A DNA stretch of 64,000 bases from Burkholderiales bacterium. Its GTDB lineage: Bacteria > Pseudomonadota > Gammaproteobacteria > Burkholderiales > Burkholderiaceae_C. Below, piece after piece: positions 58,987 through 64,000 of this stretch. The DNA is taken from the NCBI GenBank assembly GCA_028868825.1, contig JAGWTU010000006.1, positions 62,001 through 126,000 on the forward strand, in the 5' to 3' direction. The notes under the pieces are model-generated. The model saw only the letters and a list, made by a program, of their open reading frames with translations, made no database searches and was not told where the DNA came from. Both the position numbers and the translations under genes were made by a program. Numbering within the stretch: the stretch's first letter is position 1; each line of letters opens with the position of its first letter.

Positions 58987-60224
58987 GCCGCGACTCCGGC
59001 GGGCGTGACGACGAGCGCACCGTTGGCGCTTTCGGCGCCGTAGCCCGCACCGCGCAGCCGGCTGCGGAACTGGGCCAGCTGGGCGTCGGCCCAGCCAGGC
59101 GCGGCGAGCGTGAGCCGGCCGGGCTCGAAGCGCAGCGAGACGACCGGCGCACTGCCGTCGGGCCAGGCGCCGGCGGCCGCCGCCAGCAGCGCCTCCAGGT
59201 CACCCGGCCCGGGCTTGCCGGCGGCGGCGCGCGCGCGTTCGGTCTCGCTGCGCATCTGCAGCGGCGCGTCGAGCACGGCGTGCACGCCCGGATACGACGA
59301 CTTCAGGAGCGCGACCATCGCCTCGCGCTTGAGCTCGACGGCGTGGCGCAGCTTCCAGGCGTAGGCGTTGAGGCCGACCACGTGGACGGCGACGATGGCC
59401 GCCAGGCCCCAGCGCGCGGCGCGCCAGGGCGGGCTGAGGAAGCGCTTGCCGGCCTCGGCGAGTGCGCGCGCGCCGCGGTGGCGCGGCGCGAGTTCGAACT
59501 GGCGCAGGTTGGCACCGGCGGCCGCGGCCTCGAGCGCGCGTTCGGCCTCGGACTGCAGCGCCACCGACGCGCCCAGCCATTGTTCGGCGGCGGCGGCGGC
59601 GGCGGCGGTCGCCGTCCAGCGCACGGCGACCTCGGGCGGCGGCAGCAGCGAGCGCGCCAGGCCACCGCTGAGCGCGACGCTGCAGGCGCCGTCGGCATGG
59701 GCCAGCGCCAGCCGCGGCGCGGCGTCGGCGTCGGCCGGGTCGGTGTAGACATGGGCGCGCGCCGTCTCGCCGGGCTGGTTCAGCGCGACGACGCGCTCGA
59801 CCCCAGGTCCGGCCTCGTCGAGCGCGGCCAGCAGCGTCGCCAGCCAGGGCCGGTGCGTCACCGCGACCCAGCCGCGCTGGCCCGGCAGCGCGCCGGGGCC
59901 GAGCGCGAACAGCAGGGCCTCGTCGTCGTCGAGCAGCGCATCCTCCATCACGCCCAGCAGCGCCGCGCGCATGCGCGCCGGCGGCGCCTTCGGCACGTCT
60001 ACGCGGTGCCAGCTGACGTCGTCGTCGGCGAGCGCGAGCACGAGGTGGTCGGCGCGCGGCAGCAGCGCCGTCGCGGCGCTGCCGCTGGCGGCGACGTTGC
60101 GGCCGTCGCTGCTGTAGACGTAGCTCCACTCGGCAGGCACGCGGGCGCCGGGCGCGGGTTCGCGGCCCAGGGCGCGTGCGCCCAGGCGCTCACGCGGGGG
60201 CGACAGGATCACGAGGACGGACAT
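58983..60224 (-). CDS. gspL: Type II secretion protein GspL
   Basis: A 413-residue protein: an actin-like cytoplasmic N-terminal domain (to about residue 250), one membrane segment (about 275-292, LAAIVAVHVVGLNAYAWKL in part) and a ferredoxin-like periplasmic domain at the end. This is GspL, which links GspE to GspM. It overlaps gspM by four bases; gspK lies 47 bases upstream. Confidence 0.9.
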   Translation of the reverse strand: MSVLVILSPPRERLGARALGREPAPGARVPAEWSYVYSSDGRNVAASGSAATALLPRADHLVLALADDDVSWHRVDVPKAPPARMRAALLGVMEDALLDDDEALLFALGPGALPGQRGWVAVTHRPWLATLLAALDEAGPGVERVVALNQPGETARAHVYTDPADADAAPRLALAHADGACSVALSGGLARSLLPPPEVAVRWTATAAAAAAAEQWLGASVALQSEAERALEAAAAGANLRQFELAPRHRGARALAEAGKRFLSPPWRAARWGLAAIVAVHVVGLNAYAWKLRHAVELKREAMVALLKSSYPGVHAVLDAPLQMRSETERARAAAGKPGPGDLEALLAAAAGAWPDGSAPVVSLRFEPGRLTLAAPGWADAQLAQFRSRLRGAGYGAESANGALVVTPAGVAA

Positions 60225-60271
60225 CGGTGGGCGGTGGGTGGGGACAGCTGCGGCGGCGCGTATTGTCGCCT

Positions 60272-61255
60272 TCAGCGCGACGCTACCGCGCTCAGGTTGC
60301 GACGTTCCTGACGCCGGACAACGACGGTGCCGTTCAGGCGCTGCAGCAGCGAGCGCTGTTCGAGCACGCGGTCGTCGATGCGCAGCCGCCCCGAGACCTC
60401 GAACCAGCTCGAAAAGACGCCGATGCGGCCGGCGTCGAGCTTGATCGTCGTCGGCAGCTGCGCCTGGACCTCGGCCAGCGTCTGGAACGGCGTGCGCTGG
60501 CGCAGGTCGACCAGGCGCTGCGCGGTGCCGAGGTCGAGGCCGTCGATGGCCGCCACCAGCACCTCGCGCGGCGCCGTGTTGGCGTCGACCGGCGTCGTCT
60601 GCGGCAGCAGATCGACATAGGGCTCGAGCCGCTGCAACGTCGGCCCGTCGATGCCGAGCCAGGCGAGGTCGGCGTAACGCTCGGGGCGGATCGGCGCGGT
60701 CGGCTGGGTGGCCGCCTGCACCGCCAGCGCCTGGCCGAGCAGGTCGGCGATGCGGGCGGCGATGTCGCTGGGCGCGCCGGCGATGTCGGCCAGGCGCTGC
60801 AGAGCGGCGATCTGCGCCGGCACCGGCTTGCCGGCGGCGTCGACGAGGCCGCGCAGGTTGAATTTGGCCTGGGCGTCGACGATCGCACCGCTGATGAAGG
60901 CCTCGGGGCCACCATCGGCGTTGTTGCTCTGGTCGGCAGCGAGGAAGCTCGACAGCCGCGCCTCGTCCAGAGGGGTGGCCCAGGGGTCGCCGAGCGAGGT
61001 GTAGGGGCCCTTGCGCTGGCCCGCGCTGCGCAGGTCCTCGCGCAGGATCAGCCGCGCCCAGTCGAGCGCGCCGTTGAGGATCCAGGCCGACTGCGCGCGC
61101 GCGCGCTCGGCAGCCTCGACCTCGACGGCGCGCTGCTGCTGCCAGACCATGCCGGCGGCGATCGTCGTCACGAGCGCCAGGATGATCATCGCCAGCAACA
61201 GCGCCGCGCCACGCGGGCGGTGCCCTGCGATGCGATGCGGCCGGCGGCGCTTCAT
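60272..61255 (-). CDS. gspK: Type II secretion minor pseudopilin GspK
   Basis: A 327-residue pseudopilin. The leader HRPRGAALLLAMIILALVTTIAAG (in part RGAALLLAMIILA) has the GspK-type cleavage site, and residues about 100-240 form the typical helical insert, with DLAWLGIDG and VDANTAPREVL. GspK caps the pseudopilus tip. It overlaps gspJ by four bases. Confidence 0.93.
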   Translation of the reverse strand: MKRRRPHRIAGHRPRGAALLLAMIILALVTTIAAGMVWQQQRAVEVEAAERARAQSAWILNGALDWARLILREDLRSAGQRKGPYTSLGDPWATPLDEARLSSFLAADQSNNADGGPEAFISGAIVDAQAKFNLRGLVDAAGKPVPAQIAALQRLADIAGAPSDIAARIADLLGQALAVQAATQPTAPIRPERYADLAWLGIDGPTLQRLEPYVDLLPQTTPVDANTAPREVLVAAIDGLDLGTAQRLVDLRQRTPFQTLAEVQAQLPTTIKLDAGRIGVFSSWFEVSGRLRIDDRVLEQRSLLQRLNGTVVVRRQERRNLSAVASR

Positions 61256-62007
61256 GGTCCGGACGGGCCCAGCGCGATGTCGCGCGTGAGCTGCTGGCCG
61301 TCGAGCGTGATCTGCAGCCGCACGCCATCGGGCAGCGCGTAGCGCGGGGGCGCGACGATCGCGGCGACGGGGGCCGGCGTAGGCTGCGACGCCGCGCCGC
61401 CCTCGTTCTGCACCGTCACCGTACCGCTGCCGTCGCCGGCCTGCGACGCGCCGGTTGCCGCGCTCGATGCACTCGATGCCGGGGGCGCCACCGCCTGCAC
61501 CTGAACCTGGGGCTGCAGCAAGTCGCCGGTGGATTGGGCATTGGTCCATGCGCCGCCGCGGTTGAAATAGATCTGCCACAGGCCGACGCCGCGCATCACC
61601 GTCAGCTGGCCCGGCTCGTTGCCGAGCAGCTGCTGGCTGCGCAACCAGGCCTCCTGGAGATCGCCGCTGCGCGTCAGCGCGGCCGAGGTCCAGCGCTGCC
61701 AGAGGCCGTCGCGCACGGCCCAGGCGACGAGGACCACGCCGGCGTCGCTGCGCCGCGTCAGGCGCAGCGTCTGGCCGTCGAAGCCGATCGGCGGCACGGC
61801 GCCGGTGTCGTAGATGGCCTGCAGGTCCTGCTCCCATTGCGTCAGCACCGTCTGCAGCAGCGCCGTGCGGTCGATCAGCTCGCGCCCGGCGTCGCGCCCG
61901 CGGATGACGCCGGCCAGCCCCTGCCAGGCCAGCGCCGCCAGCACCGCCATGATCGCCAGCGCGACCAGCACCTCGATCAGCGTGAAGCCGGCGCGGCGCC
62001 CCTTCAT
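61252..62007 (-). CDS. gspJ: Type II secretion minor pseudopilin GspJ
   Basis: A 251-residue pseudopilin with the prepilin leader RRAGFTLIEVLVALAIMAVL and the GspJ segment LQEAWLRSQQLLG...VGLWQIYFNRGGAW. Residues about 175-225 are a Pro/Ser/Ala-rich insert (APPASSASSAATGASQAG) not typical of shorter family members. Overlaps gspI by four bases. Confidence 0.92.
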   Translation of the reverse strand: MKGRRAGFTLIEVLVALAIMAVLAALAWQGLAGVIRGRDAGRELIDRTALLQTVLTQWEQDLQAIYDTGAVPPIGFDGQTLRLTRRSDAGVVLVAWAVRDGLWQRWTSAALTRSGDLQEAWLRSQQLLGNEPGQLTVMRGVGLWQIYFNRGGAWTNAQSTGDLLQPQVQVQAVAPPASSASSAATGASQAGDGSGTVTVQNEGGAASQPTPAPVAAIVAPPRYALPDGVRLQITLDGQQLTRDIALGPSGP

Positions 62008-62363
62008 AACTGGGACAGCACCGTCGACAGCGTCAGCAGCTGACGACCCTGCTCGTCGCTGACGATGGCGTCGACGCGGCGAAAGCTGGGGTTGGGCGTC
62101 GGCCGCGTGACGAGCTTGCCGACGTAGTTGCGACCGAGCTCCTGGCAGCTGAAGTCGGCATCGCCGACCCCGGGGAAGTTGTGCGCCAGGCGCAGGCCGG
62201 TGAGATGGTTGTCGGCGCACCATTCGGCCGCCGTCACCGCCGCCAGCCGCGCCGCGTTGTCGACGAGCACGCCGGTGGCGCGCAGCCCGGCGCCGAGCGC
62301 GATCGCGACGACCGCCATCGCCACCAGCACTTCCAGCAGCGTGAAGCCGCGCGGCCGCTTCAT
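62004..62363 (-). CDS. gspI: Type II secretion minor pseudopilin GspI
   Basis: A 119-residue pseudopilin with leader KRPRGFTLLEVLVAMAVVAI and the GspI-type AEWCADNHLTGLRL. It nucleates the tip complex with J and K. It is 18 bases after the gspH stop. Confidence 0.92.
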   Translation of the reverse strand: MKRPRGFTLLEVLVAMAVVAIALGAGLRATGVLVDNAARLAAVTAAEWCADNHLTGLRLAHNFPGVGDADFSCQELGRNYVGKLVTRPTPNPSFRRVDAIVSDEQGRQLLTLSTVLSQL

Positions 62364-62381
62364 CGCCTCATTTCCATCGCC

Positions 62382-62870
62382 TCATTTCGCTGCCGCGACC
62401 GCGGTGGCGGCGGGCGCGAACGCCGCCAGGCCGTCGCTGACGAGTTCGAGGCGCTTGCCGTCGAGCTGGAGCACGACGCGCTGCGGCGGCAAGATGGCGT
62501 CGGGACCGAGCATCAGCACCGGCGCGCCGACGACCTGCGCCGTCGTCGCCGGATCGAGCCAGCGCACCGGCAATTTCTGTCCCGGGGGCAGGCCGACGAA
62601 GCGGAACTGGGCATCGGCGTCGACGCCGGCGGGCAGGGGCATCCAGCGCACCGCGCTGCCGCTGGCGCGCGACTCGGTGCGCGCCATCTCGATCAGCGCC
62701 GAGAGCCGGGCGCCCTCCTCGTCGAGCCGCGCGCCGTCACCGTCGCGCAGCGACAGGCTCACGACGGCGACCGAGATCGCGATGATCGCGACGACGACCA
62801 GCAGTTCGAGCAGCGTGAAGCCGCGCTGGCCGGCGCTGCGGCTGCTACTGCCAGGAGCCGACGTCGGCAT
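62382..62870 (-). CDS. gspH: Type II secretion minor pseudopilin GspH
   Basis: A 162-residue pseudopilin with leader AGQRGFTLLELLVVVAIIAI and a beta-rich C-terminal domain. The start at 62870 gives a 25-base overlap with the end of gspG; an in-frame ATG at 62918 would lengthen the leader and overlap more. GspH/FimT-type minor pilin. Confidence 0.9.
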   Translation of the reverse strand: MPTSAPGSSSRSAGQRGFTLLELLVVVAIIAISVAVVSLSLRDGDGARLDEEGARLSALIEMARTESRASGSAVRWMPLPAGVDADAQFRFVGLPPGQKLPVRWLDPATTAQVVGAPVLMLGPDAILPPQRVVLQLDGKRLELVSDGLAAFAPAATAVAAAK

Positions 62871-63279
62871 TCTTGCCTTCGCCGCCGGGCTGGCCGTCGG
62901 CGCCGAGGCTGAAGACATCGATCTCGCCGTGCACGCCCGGGTTCAGGTACTGGTACGGATGGCCCCAGGGATCGAGCGGGAGCTTCTCGACATAAGGCTT
63001 CCAGTTCGGCGGGACGACACCGGTGGTCGGCTTCTTGACGAGCGCGTCGAGGCCCTGGTCGGCGCTCGGGTAGCGCTGGTTGTCGAGCTTGTAGAGCTTG
63101 AGCGCCTGCATCAGGTTGTTGACGTCGGTCTTGGCCGCCGTGACGCGCGCATCGTCGGCGCGGTCGAGCAGGTTCGGCACGATCAGCGCGCCGAGGATGC
63201 CGATGATCACGAGCACCACCATCAGCTCGATGAGGGTGAAGCCGGCGGCAAGGCGGCGGGGAATGGAAGGTCGGGTCAT
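62845..63279 (-). CDS. gspG: Type II secretion major pseudopilin GspG
   Basis: A 144-residue major pseudopilin with AAGFTLIELMVVLVIIGIL (processed at Gly/Phe, Glu5), VPNLLDRADDARV, the RYPSADQGLDAL segment and the calcium-loop DPWGHPYQY...DVFSLGADG, all typical of GspG. It forms the periplasmic pseudopilus. It is the first gene of the gsp operon; gspC is divergent with a 63-base spacer. Confidence 0.96.
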   Translation of the reverse strand: MTRPSIPRRLAAGFTLIELMVVLVIIGILGALIVPNLLDRADDARVTAAKTDVNNLMQALKLYKLDNQRYPSADQGLDALVKKPTTGVVPPNWKPYVEKLPLDPWGHPYQYLNPGVHGEIDVFSLGADGQPGGEGKNADVGSWQ

Positions 63280-63342
63280 AGGAGGATGCAGCGCGGCGGG
63301 CCGCGAGCCGCTCAGGCAGGGTGCTTGAATCATAATCTGCGC

Positions 63343-63999
63343 ATGTCGACACGCTGGTGGACCTTGATCGTCTGGGCGCTTGCCGCGGCCAGCGCCGCGT
63401 TCTGGGGCCTCAGGCTCTTCGTCACGCCGCACGCGCTGGCGGTGCCGGCGCCGCTGGCCCAGACCGCGGTGGTGGCACGCACCGACCTGACGCGGCTGCT
63501 CGGGGTCGACGCGCCGCCGCCGCAGGCCGTCGAGGCCGCGGCGGATGCCCGCTTCCACCTCGTCGGCGTCGTCGCGCCGCGCGGCAACAGCGCCGCCGCC
63601 CAGGGGCTGGCGCTGATCGCCATCGACGGCAAGCCGGCACGCGCCTACCGCGTCGGCGCCGTGGTCGACGGCCAGAACGTGCTGCAGAAGGTCGGTCCGC
63701 GCGACGCCTCGCTCGGACCGCGCGGCGGTGCCGCGCTGGTGGCGCTGAACATCCCGCCGCCGGCGCCTGCGGCCACCGGCACGATGCCGGGAGCCATGCC
63801 CGGGCTGCCGTCGCAGCCGGGCGCGGTGCCGGTGTACACGCCGCCGCCGACGCCGGCGCCGCCGCAGGTGATGACCTACACGCCGCCGACCCAGTCGATG
63901 CCGCCGCGATCGCGCCGCGGCATGGCGCCGCCGCATGGGGCGCCGCAGGCCGAGACGACGAACGAGGACGGCGGCTCGCAGCCCGACAACACGCGTTGA
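63343..63999 (+). CDS. gspC: Type II secretion protein GspC, short form without PDZ domain
   Basis: A 218-residue protein with an N-terminal helix (WWTLIVWALAAASAAFWGLRL in part) and a homology-region domain (LLGVDAPPPQ...FHLVGVVAPRG...AYRVGAVVDGQNVLQKVG). After about residue 140 it becomes Pro-rich (YTPPPTPAPPQ) and ends without a PDZ or coiled-coil domain. The HR domain contacts the GspD N0 domain. It is transcribed away from the rest of the gsp operon; the promoter pair lies in the 63-base spacer. Confidence 0.9.
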   Translation: MSTRWWTLIVWALAAASAAFWGLRLFVTPHALAVPAPLAQTAVVARTDLTRLLGVDAPPPQAVEAAADARFHLVGVVAPRGNSAAAQGLALIAIDGKPARAYRVGAVVDGQNVLQKVGPRDASLGPRGGAALVALNIPPPAPAATGTMPGAMPGLPSQPGAVPVYTPPPTPAPPQVMTYTPPTQSMPPRSRRGMAPPHGAPQAETTNEDGGSQPDNTR

Positions 64000-64000
64000 G

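Overview
The window is high-GC, densely packed bacterial chromosome. Gene order (dusB-fis-purH-ruvC, argB followed by slmA, hisI-hisE followed by tatABC, a gspG-to-gspF operon with gspC divergent), many start/stop overlaps of the ATGA or TGATG type, a form II RuBisCO gene and PHA-granule proteins all fit a betaproteobacterium of the order Burkholderiales, most likely from the Rubrivivax/Leptothrix/Ideonella neighbourhood. The lineage is inferred from gene content only. I see no rRNA, tRNA, CRISPR array, prophage or complete insertion sequence.

Layout. 1-6.4 kb: the end of a secreted dockerin-type protein, a secreted protein of unknown role, an SRPBCC protein, a wax ester synthase/DGAT with a divergent acyl-CoA-binding protein, a LivK-type binding protein, an unknown protein and a VOC protein. 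6.5-13.0 kb: the Calvin-cycle operon rpe-cbbF-cbbP-cbbT-cbbY with divergent cbbR. 13.0-14.4 kb: a VapC-type toxin/antitoxin pair between two inverted copies of an intergenic repeat. 14.4-18.6 kb: a copper module (copZ, divergent copA-cueR, MFS exporter) with two MerR-type promoters. 18.7-20.3 kb: an accessory patch with a GFA protein, a GNAT/PIN chimera and a LysE exporter. 20.4-22.3 kb: rubredoxin reductase, rubredoxin and rubrerythrin. 22.4-23.8 kb: solitary cbbM. 23.9-33.0 kb: PHA-granule protein, aminopeptidase, molybdopterin oxidoreductase, two peptidase-like hydrolases, a patatin/outer-membrane protein and a stand-alone Lon-like AAA ATPase.

33.3-45.8 kb: diguanylate cyclase, dienelactone hydrolase, ruvC-purH-fis-dusB, M32 carboxypeptidase, phasin, a two-domain fatty acyl-CoA reductase-like protein, a CusF-like copper protein, argB and a HAD phosphatase. 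45.9-52.9 kb: slmA, a DUF815 ATPase, mutT, hisI-hisE, a membrane protein, a HIT protein, tatABC and a DUF885 protein. 52.9-64 kb: a nearly complete type II secretion system (gspF, E, D, N, M, L, K, J, I, H, G, plus divergent gspC).

How the parts fit together. The Calvin enzymes supply ribulose bisphosphate to the form II RuBisCO encoded about 10 kb away; the same 10-base element lies upstream of both loci, suggesting one CbbR regulon. Fixed or imported carbon may be stored as PHA (phasin, PHA-region protein) or neutral lipid (acyl-CoA-binding protein, fatty acyl-CoA reductase, wax ester synthase). Rubrerythrin, rubredoxin and its reductase form a complete peroxide-reducing chain. The Tat and Gsp systems export folded proteins across the inner and outer membranes.
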